This document shows positions 43,706-51,079 of a DNA stretch of 52,432 bases, piece by piece (position 1 is the stretch's first letter; each line of letters starts with the position of its first letter). The position numbers and the translations under genes were made by a program. The stretch is from Lachnospiraceae bacterium (GTDB lineage: Bacteria; Bacillota; Clostridia; Lachnospirales; Lachnospiraceae), in contig JAAWAR010000142.1 in NCBI GenBank assembly GCA_022792295.1, positions 1 to 52,432 on the forward strand. Reading direction: 5' to 3'. Below the pieces are notes generated by a model, which saw only the letters and a program-made list of their open reading frames with translations, was not told where the DNA came from and made no database searches.

Positions 43706-45037
43706 CTACCGGACAAATACACCGCTGATCATATAGTTGTATTTCACAGCATAATTATAGTCCTCTACCATTGTAACTACGCTATCTTTGGCAAGCTCCC
43801 TGGCTCTGCAAGGAAGTTTTCCATCCCGTACCTTAATATATTGCAAGGGCATGTATTGCCGCAGCATGTTCAGGGGAATTTCCACAGAATTTAGATTATA
43901 AAACAGTTTTTCCACGGCCGCCTCCACATGCGGGAGCGCCATATAATAACGGCTTCGGTCCGAAAAGCTGTAGCGTCTGCAAAGCCGTTTCTCTTTTGCA
44001 GTGCCATGGTAATACTTTTCCCAATGCTTGGGTTCCGCTTCCATTGCCGCATCCAGAACTTCTATAAAATTGGCTCTGTCTTGGGAATCCAGAATCAACT
44101 CCTTCTCCATCATGCTTAAGGAAAACAGTGCTTCCCGAAGCGCGAATGTCAGGGCTGGTCCCACTTTAATGATTGCGATTCCGTCCTCTACCATTTCCCG
44201 CAACTTTGCAGGCGCCTGATAATCGGTCGAATGGCCCTCAAAGACAATATCCGGATATTTTTTGAGGCATTCGCACAGGCGCAGGGAGTCCAGACGGTTA
44301 TAATGGTGGATCGTCGCGTTGCCAAACTCAACACCCGGCTGTACGACGACTGCTATGATGTGTTCCCACGCATCAGACAGGCCGAGTTCAACAAACTTCT
44401 TTTTATAGGCGACGAGAGTCGCTTCAAAGTCTTCCGGTGAGGTAACCGCTACAGTGGCTTTTTCCTTCTGGGCTCCTCCCGGAATCGGTACTTCGCTTCC
44501 AATTACAAATACCGGATGAACGGCATTCGGTTCCACCCGGAGTCGGTTCTGAAAAGCTTCTTCACATGCTTTGTAAAGAATTGCTCCACGTTCTGCTATT
44601 TTTTCATTAGAAAGCGGTTCCTCGGCAGGATCATCTCCCAATTTCATACTCGTATCCAGATGGAGTTTTGTGTAACCGGCTGCTATGGTAAGCCGAACAA
44701 GTTTGATTGCCTGCTCCATGGCTTCTTCTGCCGGTAAATCCGCCCAAGGTAATGGTCCCAGATGATCCCCTCCGAGAACAACCTTATCCCTTGAAAATTC
44801 AATTTTGTCTGCAATCTGATAGACAAAGTTTTTAAAATCTTCCGGCTGCATATTTGTGTAACCGCCATATTGGTTTACCTGGTTAGAAGTGGCCTCAATC
44901 AAGACCGTATCATCAAACCGTTTTGCCTGTTCCAAAATTGCTTCAATTACCAGCTTACTGGCACAGCAGAAGGAGGGAATTCCACAATGAATGCCTACCT
45001 GTCTCTTTGCCACCATTTCTCGGATTGGATGTTTCAT
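43706..45037 (-). CDS. GatZ/KbaZ-family protein, possible ketohexose-phosphate 4-epimerase
   Basis: A 443-residue protein with the full GatZ/KbaZ signature: VLIEATSNQVNQYGGYT, VLGGDHLGPLPW, LHLDTSMKLGDD, IGSEVPIPGG, VVQPGVEF, FEGHSTDYQ and KVGPALTFALREA. The family was named for a non-catalytic aldolase subunit, but some members epimerise fructose 6-phosphate to tagatose 6-phosphate (recalled knowledge). No GatY/KbaY catalytic aldolase is nearby, which favours the epimerase role. The ATG at 45037 aligns with KbaZ (MKH); a GTG at 45046 is possible. Confidence 0.85.
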   Translation of the reverse strand: MKHPIREMVAKRQVGIHCGIPSFCCASKLVIEAILEQAKRFDDTVLIEATSNQVNQYGGYTNMQPEDFKNFVYQIADKIEFSRDKVVLGGDHLGPLPWADLPAEEAMEQAIKLVRLTIAAGYTKLHLDTSMKLGDDPAEEPLSNEKIAERGAILYKACEEAFQNRLRVEPNAVHPVFVIGSEVPIPGGAQKEKATVAVTSPEDFEATLVAYKKKFVELGLSDAWEHIIAVVVQPGVEFGNATIHHYNRLDSLRLCECLKKYPDIVFEGHSTDYQAPAKLREMVEDGIAIIKVGPALTFALREALFSLSMMEKELILDSQDRANFIEVLDAAMEAEPKHWEKYYHGTAKEKRLCRRYSFSDRSRYYMALPHVEAAVEKLFYNLNSVEIPLNMLRQYMPLQYIKVRDGKLPCRARELAKDSVVTMVEDYNYAVKYNYMISGVFVR

Positions 45038-45049
45038 CTTATACACACT

Positions 45050-45754
45050 CTATTCTGTAAAAAAGTATCCCTCGGCAAGGTGCTCAAACAACACCATATC
45101 CTCCGGGTGCGTGATTTTCAGATTCAGAACACGGGAAGGGATCACCTTCATCGGAATCTTGTGTGCGAGGGCGATCGCTCCGGCGGAGGTCATGGCTTCC
45201 AGTTCCTTTGGGGAGGCATTCCGGTAGATTGGATAAAGATCCTCCAGGAGGAATGCCTCCGGAGAAGCACCGGAAACAACACGTTCCCGGGAAAGGACAC
45301 GTTCTATCCAGCCCTGTGTATCTGTTTGATATACTGTATCGTACTGCAGAGCCCCCAGAGTAGCGCCTTTCCCCTTGCCAACCGATGCAAGAATCTCTCT
45401 GGTCCCTTCTATATCCACATAAGGGTGGGTCGCATCATGAATCAAAAGTTTGCTATCCTGCGGATACGAAGTGGCTGCGCAGACTAAGCCATTTAAAACT
45501 GACTGTGATCTTGTCTTCCCGCCGGCAATTACCTGAAACGGAGAGCAGACGGCCGCCCTCTGCATTTCTTCTTCTACATAAGGAATCCAGTCCTTATGGG
45601 AAACCAAAATCATACCGTCAATATTGCCACAGGTGCTGTACTTTTTTACAATGTAGGAAAACATGGGACGTCCGTGAATCTTTGTGTACTGCTTCGGAAT
45701 ATTGGCTCTGAATCGGAGTCCCTGTCCTCCCATCATAAGAAGTAAAATATTCAT
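45050..45754 (-). CDS. IspD/TarI-like CDP-alditol cytidylyltransferase
   Basis: A 234-residue cytidylyltransferase with MGGQGLRFRANIPKQYTKI (CTP binding, AxGxGxR...PKQ pattern), IHDATHPYVD and a C-terminal LNLKITHPEDM, as in IspD and TarI. In a teichoic-acid operon, TarI-type activation of an alditol phosphate is more likely than isoprenoid synthesis. With the GatD-like and GatZ-like neighbours the product would be CDP-galactitol or a similar CDP-hexitol for the two CDP-glycerol-type polymerases in this operon. Confidence 0.85.
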   Translation of the reverse strand: MNILLLMMGGQGLRFRANIPKQYTKIHGRPMFSYIVKKYSTCGNIDGMILVSHKDWIPYVEEEMQRAAVCSPFQVIAGGKTRSQSVLNGLVCAATSYPQDSKLLIHDATHPYVDIEGTREILASVGKGKGATLGALQYDTVYQTDTQGWIERVLSRERVVSGASPEAFLLEDLYPIYRNASPKELEAMTSAGAIALAHKIPMKVIPSRVLNLKITHPEDMVLFEHLAEGYFFTE

Positions 45755-45773
45755 ATATCGTTTTCCAATCTGT

Positions 45774-47375
45774 TTATTTTTCTCTCTCGATCTCAGCAGA
45801 GTAACGAATCAATACATGACCATTCTGCTTATGCATAGGCGGAAGTTCCATATAGTTTTTATACTGCATAGATAAAAATACCTCGGGTTGTCTGGGAATT
45901 TTTACTCGGATATTTTCAAACATACTATCCTGATATGGAAGCAAGTCCTGCGTTTTAATATATGTATAGGTAGGAACAAAGCTTGCCACTATACAATCCC
46001 CATTCCGCTGCAACATATCATTAAAACGGGTAACATGCCGGATATAACATTTCTGTGTCCACGTGAGGGGGATGCATTTGAAAACACGCCTCTGCATACG
46101 GCCGATAAACTGCCACCATTTTTCTTGCAAGCCTTCAGGTGGATGTCTCTCCAAAGGTTCAGGCAGCTGCTTGTTACAGACCAAATTATGCAGCTTGATA
46201 AAGCGATTGGTTTTCGTTAAAAAACGTCTGCGTTTTCTTGCATCTGACGGAAGTACATCAAACGGGAATAAATCCAGGCAGATTCCTTTATGGAAATTTC
46301 GATTTTCATTGTAATGTGTAATGTATTCGGTATGGTTCACACGGATTTTTGAAAACAAATATGGAATCTCCGGATCACTTTCTCTTGTCTGTAAAAAGCA
46401 TCGGTTATCCAGATATTTCTCTGCCTCCCTTAAAAAACGATTATAGTCTTCCCGCAACATCCCGACATCCACATCGTCATCCCAAGGAATAAATCCTTTA
46501 TGACGGATTACTCCCAGAAGTGTCCCACCGCAAACAAAATAACCAATATCCAGCAGACGGCATACCCGGTCAAACTCCTGCAATACGAACAGATCCACAG
46601 ACTGAATTTGTCTTGTTTGTTTCTCCAGGGCCGGTGTCATAGGAATGGTCCATGCCGAATAATCAGCGGGACAGGGTAACGTACCGGTTCCAAACGGAAG
46701 ACGCTGCACCGGTAAAAGCTGCTCCAGCGAAAGCACCTCGCTCTTTTTTTTGATAACGCGTCCGACCCTTTGACTGCCAGCATGTGCATACTGCTTTGCG
46801 ATCCGATCACGCCTTGCAAAGGCTTTTTGCGGAGAATCTACAAACCGCCATGCAGTCTTTAGCAACCGGGCTTTTATACTTTTACCGGTAAAAGCACGCA
46901 GCATCCAAGAGTAATAAAAATTGCTGTATCGTATTTTTCGGATTAATCCACAAAAACAATCGAAATCTTCCGGGAGGCGATCAAAGGGCGAAATATAAAC
47001 CCAGCAGGGCTGTTTGATCAACAGAGCCCCAACTTCAACAAGGCAGTTTTTCCCTAAGCGAAATAGGTCGGCAGGATACTGCGTTTTTCCAAAACATTTG
47101 TCAAGGTATAGGTCACTGTTCCTGGTAAAATCTTCTAAAATTTGAATGAGCTTTTCATAATCAGGGCGGAGCAATCCGATATCCCATACAGTTTCCTCTC
47201 CGGGGATCTGTGACTGGTAATAGACGCAGCCCACCAAAAGATTTCCAAATGCAAAATAAACCAGCCCGTTTTCCTCGCAAAGATTGTCAATAACTTGCAG
47301 AATTTCTGCTCTAGTTTCAAACAGGCGGGCCGGAGCAATCTTATATTGCCGTTTCTTGCTAAACCCTTTTTCCAT
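45774..47375 (-). CDS. LicD-family phosphotransferase with degenerate N-terminal LicD repeat
   Basis: A 533-residue protein. The C-terminal half has the complete LicD motif: CGGTLLGVIRHKG, then FIPWDDDVDVGMLREDY (about residues 285-320). The N-terminal part looks like an older copy of the same domain that lost the catalytic Asp cluster: YFAFGNLLVGCVYY, then ETVWDIGLLRPDYEKL. LicD enzymes transfer phosphocholine or related phospho-alcohols from CDP carriers to sugars. It overlaps the preceding LicD gene by 17 bases. Confidence 0.85.
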   Translation of the reverse strand: MEKGFSKKRQYKIAPARLFETRAEILQVIDNLCEENGLVYFAFGNLLVGCVYYQSQIPGEETVWDIGLLRPDYEKLIQILEDFTRNSDLYLDKCFGKTQYPADLFRLGKNCLVEVGALLIKQPCWVYISPFDRLPEDFDCFCGLIRKIRYSNFYYSWMLRAFTGKSIKARLLKTAWRFVDSPQKAFARRDRIAKQYAHAGSQRVGRVIKKKSEVLSLEQLLPVQRLPFGTGTLPCPADYSAWTIPMTPALEKQTRQIQSVDLFVLQEFDRVCRLLDIGYFVCGGTLLGVIRHKGFIPWDDDVDVGMLREDYNRFLREAEKYLDNRCFLQTRESDPEIPYLFSKIRVNHTEYITHYNENRNFHKGICLDLFPFDVLPSDARKRRRFLTKTNRFIKLHNLVCNKQLPEPLERHPPEGLQEKWWQFIGRMQRRVFKCIPLTWTQKCYIRHVTRFNDMLQRNGDCIVASFVPTYTYIKTQDLLPYQDSMFENIRVKIPRQPEVFLSMQYKNYMELPPMHKQNGHVLIRYSAEIEREK

Positions 47376-48249
47376 ACCGCTCCACTCTTTTATTCCTGTA
47401 TTTTCCGAAATCTATTTTCTGTATTTTGTGTTGCTCCCGCTCCGCCTTCCCAGGCAAAACCATATAGTCCCCATATGAGTACCTTAAATAGCTGTCGTAC
47501 TGCCATGGAATAGGAAAAAAATGTTCCTCAAACTTAGCCTTCACTGTTTTCTTCAGCCATTTTTCGGGAAAGGCTCCATGCTGCAAATGCCTTCCCATTC
47601 CGTCATATAAATAGGGACTGCGGCTATAAGTGAACAGTCGGTATACACACTCACGAAACGCCTGAAGTACACACATCGGCATAAGCCTTATAAAAGCAGT
47701 GCAAATCCGGCATAAAAGGAGATGTTTTCCATAATACTGCATAGGAGTCCCCTCCCATTTATGGAATACCATCGAACGTGCCAGAGCTGTCAAAAAGATA
47801 TGCGCCTTCTGAAAGGTTTTTCCTCTGGCCGTTTTGTCATGCACAAAAATATCAATAAATATCCCCTGATGCATGTCCGAAAAGTGACCGGAAAATTCTG
47901 TGCGGTATTCACTCCCGTTCAGCCGCAGCTTTGCCATGTCTCCATGATAGCCTCTGTCGGTTTTGGGCGTTTGCAAAAACAGATGTTTCGGAAACGCATT
48001 CCGCGGGAGCATGCACAGCTTCTCATAATCCGGCCGCAACAGCATCAGATCAATGTCATCGTCCCAAGGAATAAATCCTTTATGGCGGATCGCTCCCAAG
48101 AGGGTTCCCCCCCCAAGAAAATACCGGATTTTATACCTTTTACAAATCTGGTCAAACTCCACAAGCATCTCACAGAGAACCCGCTGAAGTTCTTTTTGTT
48201 CCTTCTCATTCAAAGAAACCTTATCATCGCATAAACTCCTCATATGCAT
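47359..48249 (-). CDS. LicD-family phosphotransferase with internal G8 tract
   Basis: A 296-residue LicD protein with the nucleotidyltransferase-like motif YFLGGGTLLGAIRHKG and then FIPWDDDIDLMLLRPDYEKL, and LRLNGSEYRTEFSGHF. It should transfer a phospho-alcohol from a CDP carrier to the glycan. The GGG of the motif is encoded by eight G in a row in the coding strand (48107-48114, C8 on plus), in frame as sequenced. GGAGG is nine bases before the chosen ATG. It overlaps TagH by 26 bases. Confidence 0.88.
   Translation of the reverse strand: MHMRSLCDDKVSLNEKEQKELQRVLCEMLVEFDQICKRYKIRYFLGGGTLLGAIRHKGFIPWDDDIDLMLLRPDYEKLCMLPRNAFPKHLFLQTPKTDRGYHGDMAKLRLNGSEYRTEFSGHFSDMHQGIFIDIFVHDKTARGKTFQKAHIFLTALARSMVFHKWEGTPMQYYGKHLLLCRICTAFIRLMPMCVLQAFRECVYRLFTYSRSPYLYDGMGRHLQHGAFPEKWLKKTVKAKFEEHFFPIPWQYDSYLRYSYGDYMVLPGKAEREQHKIQKIDFGKYRNKRVERYGKRV
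48107..48114 (-). repeat. G8 tract inside LicD motif
   Basis: Eight G on the coding (minus) strand encode part of LGGGT. The frame is open. At this length, slippage could occur and would switch the gene off. Confidence 0.8.
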
Positions 48250-48952
48250 TTAGAACCGCCTCCGTGTCTCCGTACTGCACAACCTTGCCTTTATCAATCC
48301 ATAGAATCCGATCACACAGTCCACGCAGTGTATCCGAGGAATGCGATACGATCAGTACCGTCCGTTTATCATCATCAATCAGTTCCTTCATCTTTCCATA
48401 GCTTTTTTTCCGGAATTTCGCATCACCAACGCTTAAAACCTCATCGATCAGAATAATATCTGTCTCCAGAATCGCTGTAATCGAAAATGCCAGCTTGGAA
48501 TACATGCCGCTTGAATACGTCCGTACCGGCGCTTCAATAAATTCTCCCAGTTCCGAGAATGCTATGATTTCCTCCATGCGTGCCTGTACCTGTTTCTCCG
48601 AAAAACCCAAAAGCATACCGGATAGGAGGATATTTTCCCGCCCAGAAAGTTCCTTGTGGAACCCCACGCCAATCGATAGCAGAGATACGGAATGCCCGTG
48701 CAGGTCGATACTCCCTGCATTTGGCGCGAAGATACCGGCAATCGCATTTAAAATGGTCGATTTCCCACTTCCGTTTTTCCCGACCACACCAAGGATCTCG
48801 CCCTCCTGGACTGAAAAGCTTACATGCTTTACTGCTTCAAAAATTTCTGCTCGTTCTCGTTTTCCGCTTAACAGGCTTTTTTTTATATAGTAGGATTTTA
48901 GTCCACGGTAATGGATGCACAAATCCTTTACCTCAATCGCATAGTCTGCCAT
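48224..48952 (-). CDS. tagH: Teichoic acid ABC exporter ATPase, TagH type
   Basis: A 242-residue ATPase with Walker A GKNGSGKST, signature YSSGMYSKLAFS, Walker B IILIDEVLSVGDAKF and His switch LIVSHSSDTL. It powers polymer export with the following TagG-type permease. It lacks the long C-terminal extension of Bacillus TagH. It starts right at the end of the TagG gene (adjacent codons). Confidence 0.92.
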   Translation of the reverse strand: MADYAIEVKDLCIHYRGLKSYYIKKSLLSGKRERAEIFEAVKHVSFSVQEGEILGVVGKNGSGKSTILNAIAGIFAPNAGSIDLHGHSVSLLSIGVGFHKELSGRENILLSGMLLGFSEKQVQARMEEIIAFSELGEFIEAPVRTYSSGMYSKLAFSITAILETDIILIDEVLSVGDAKFRKKSYGKMKELIDDDKRTVLIVSHSSDTLRGLCDRILWIDKGKVVQYGDTEAVLNAYEEFMR

Positions 48953-49732
48953 TTATATCACCTTCACATAGCTGTTTTCCTCCAGGTAAATTCGTCGGAT
49001 CCCCAGAGAAGAAATTATAAGTCCGATGAAAAGCCAAAATGCCAGCAGAGGCAGGCTCGGAGCATTCCGGTACAACAAGCAGTCTCGCATCGCCGTAATC
49101 AGGTAGGCGATCGGATTGTAACGGTTGAGAAGGCTCCCCCAGCCCGGAATCTTTTTTTCGATGTTATAAAAGATGCCTGTCAGGTAAAAGGTAAAACGCA
49201 GAAGAATGGAAACCACATTGGATAGGTCTTCCACATATACGCCATAGTGCATTAGATGAGACGCACAGCCAAATGTAAAGATCCCCAGCACGACAAGCAC
49301 AGGAGTGAAAAATAGGAAGGTCCACGATACCGGAGTCCGCCAGACTACCATCATCAGCAAAACCACGCCGAAAGAAATCATCATTTTGAATCCGTTTACC
49401 CATAGCTTTGTCAATATCAGGATATATTTTGGAAGATATACCTTGGAAACAATAGATTTATTATTTTTCACAATCTTGACACTGTTTGTCAGAGTGCGGT
49501 TAAAAAAGTCCCACATGGACAGGCCGATAAAAATAAAAATCGGGAAATATGGTTCCCTTGAATTAAACACATATCCAAATATGAAGGTATAGATTAACAT
49601 GAAACAGACTGGATCCAAAATCCACCAAATCCAGTTCAGATAAGAGTTTGCCACCTCTGATTTTAACTGGGATCTGGCTGCGACCACAGAGTAAGGGAAA
49701 TATTGTTTTATGTCTTTAAAGAAATGTTCCAT
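48953..49732 (-). CDS. tagG: Teichoic acid ABC exporter permease, TagG type
   Basis: A 259-residue ABC-2 permease: AARSQLKSEVANSYLNWIWWILDPVCFMLIY is the typical entry segment (residues split across the interface helix and first membrane helix), followed by NRTLTNSVKIVKNNKSIVSKV and a periplasmic NIEKKIPGW loop. GGAGGGGG lies six bases before the ATG at 49732; an earlier in-frame ATG at 49753 overlaps that site. The start overlaps the end of the polymerase gene. Confidence 0.92.
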   Translation of the reverse strand: MEHFFKDIKQYFPYSVVAARSQLKSEVANSYLNWIWWILDPVCFMLIYTFIFGYVFNSREPYFPIFIFIGLSMWDFFNRTLTNSVKIVKNNKSIVSKVYLPKYILILTKLWVNGFKMMISFGVVLLMMVVWRTPVSWTFLFFTPVLVVLGIFTFGCASHLMHYGVYVEDLSNVVSILLRFTFYLTGIFYNIEKKIPGWGSLLNRYNPIAYLITAMRDCLLYRNAPSLPLLAFWLFIGLIISSLGIRRIYLEENSYVKVI

Positions 49733-50891
49733 GCATGTCCCCCTCCATTTCAATCAGTTTTAGAATCCGCTTCGTCGCTTTCCCATCACAGGCGCTACAG
49801 TGGAAATTTTTCAAGCCGCGGAGGTTCTGGAGATATGTCCCGTTTTTCCAAGCCGCATATGCCCAAAGCACAGTCTGGTATAGTGTTCCTTCCTCTGTAG
49901 TAAGAAAAGGAGTAAGAGTGCGGTAGTCAATATAAAATCCCCTGTCTGCTTCATATTCCTCCAAATCTGGAGCAAACAACACGAATGGCCGCTCCAGCAA
50001 GAGAAAATCAAACAGAACAGAGGAATAATCCGTTATCAGGAGATCTGTCACAGGCAGAAGCCGTTCGGTCTGCAGGGAGCAGTTGGAAATAGGCTCTCCC
50101 TTTTGCAGCAGCGCTATGGTATCCAGATGCGGATGCACTTTTATTAAGAGGAACCATTCTTCACCAAGTTTTTGCCCAAGCGTCTGGATCTCTCCCAAAC
50201 CGCACAGGCTAGGAGAAGCCGCATTCCCGCGAAAGGTCGGAGCCCATAAAAGGATTCGTTTTCCCTTTGCCTGTGGGTAAGTGCGATCAAACTCTGTCTG
50301 GCACTCCTGCCTCCAGGCGTTATCAAAGTACATATCGGTTCGGCTGACGCCTACAGCCTGTACAATTCCTGGCTGCTGGCGCATACCAGAGGTCAAAAAC
50401 GGAATACAACAGGGCGCGCTGACGGTTACCAAATCATAATTTCCATATACATTCCCTTTATAAAAGGGAGGAATATCTTCTGTCGTGTCATATCCCATCC
50501 TCTTTAAAAGTCCGCAGGAATGCCACAGTTGTATCAACTGCGTCTCTTTCCGCTTTTTGCAGGCGGCTGCGGGAAGAAAATTGTCACAAATAAACACATA
50601 TCGGGCTTTGGCATACAGAAGCATAAAAACCAGAGAATAAAAAAGACCTTTTATCATTCCTCCACGGGAATAATCATGCAGATGGCAAACCACCTGATAG
50701 CCAAGCGCTTCGATGTCGCGTTTCATCCGCACCATGCTGAAAGGAATCGCCGTATGGTGCGCATCCGCAAAGACGACGAGTTTACTGTTTATTCTGGGAT
50801 GCAAAAAGCAGCCAAGCCGGTAAAACGCCGGAAGGAGGCTATGTTGCAGAAACATTTTTCCATACTGTCGGACTAAGAACCGTACTGTAAT
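49716..50891 (-). CDS. CDP-glycerol/alditol phosphotransferase (TagB/TagF-like), possible ATT start
   Basis: A teichoic acid polymerase or primase with LWHSCGLLKRMG, WAPTFRG, IKVHPH and DLLITDYSSVLFDF motifs. From the ATG at 50855 it has 379 residues but no good ribosome binding site. The frame remains open upstream and encodes a family-like N terminus (ITVRFLVRQYGK before MFLQHSLLPAFYRLG). A GGAGG at 50900-50904 stands exactly eight bases before an in-frame ATT at 50891, giving 391 residues. Non-canonical initiation at ATT, as in infC, is therefore proposed. It is the first gene of the minus-strand operon. Confidence 0.85.
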   Translation of the reverse strand: MTVRFLVRQYGKMFLQHSLLPAFYRLGCFLHPRINSKLVVFADAHHTAIPFSMVRMKRDIEALGYQVVCHLHDYSRGGMIKGLFYSLVFMLLYAKARYVFICDNFLPAAACKKRKETQLIQLWHSCGLLKRMGYDTTEDIPPFYKGNVYGNYDLVTVSAPCCIPFLTSGMRQQPGIVQAVGVSRTDMYFDNAWRQECQTEFDRTYPQAKGKRILLWAPTFRGNAASPSLCGLGEIQTLGQKLGEEWFLLIKVHPHLDTIALLQKGEPISNCSLQTERLLPVTDLLITDYSSVLFDFLLLERPFVLFAPDLEEYEADRGFYIDYRTLTPFLTTEEGTLYQTVLWAYAAWKNGTYLQNLRGLKNFHCSACDGKATKRILKLIEMEGDMHGTFL

Positions 50892-50955
50892 TGCAAAAAC
50901 CTCCAGAGAATTTTTTAGGTAAAATGGATAAAGAATCGTATTCTAACTATTAAGC

Positions 50956-50982
50956 ACTTCCGATAATCGTACTTCCCGGAAG
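50956..50982 (-). promoter_or_regulatory. Conserved leader hairpin, copy B
   Basis: Read on the minus strand, this repeats the element at 145-171 with two mismatches in 27, including an identical 19-base block (AAGTACGATTATCGGAAGT). It ends 65-100 bases before the first gene of the minus-strand operon, in the same orientation as copy A has to its operon. The outer stem is CTTCCG/CGGAAG. A TTGACA lies upstream at 51068-51073 (minus), but I see no convincing -10 at the right distance. Confidence 0.6.
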
Positions 50983-51002
50983 TCCGCCCACACATAAAAG
51001 GA

Positions 51003-51031
51003 TTGTCATCACACTGAAAAAATGGTATTCT
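51003..51031 (+). promoter_or_regulatory. Predicted promoter of the GT2-Spo0A_C gene
   Basis: TTGTCA (51003-51008) and TATTCT (51026-51031) are spaced by 17 bases, 49 bases before the ATG at 51080. The -10 hexamer is the same as that of the left operon promoter. Confidence 0.6.
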
Positions 51032-51079
51032 TAAAATAAGCTAACAAAGAAGACTAACAGACGGCTCTGTCAAAAAACA

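Noticed and set aside
45050-45754. Isoprenoid-pathway IspD
   Set aside because: Fold and motifs fit, but the neighbours are teichoic acid and alditol-phosphate genes, so CDP-alditol synthesis is the better reading.
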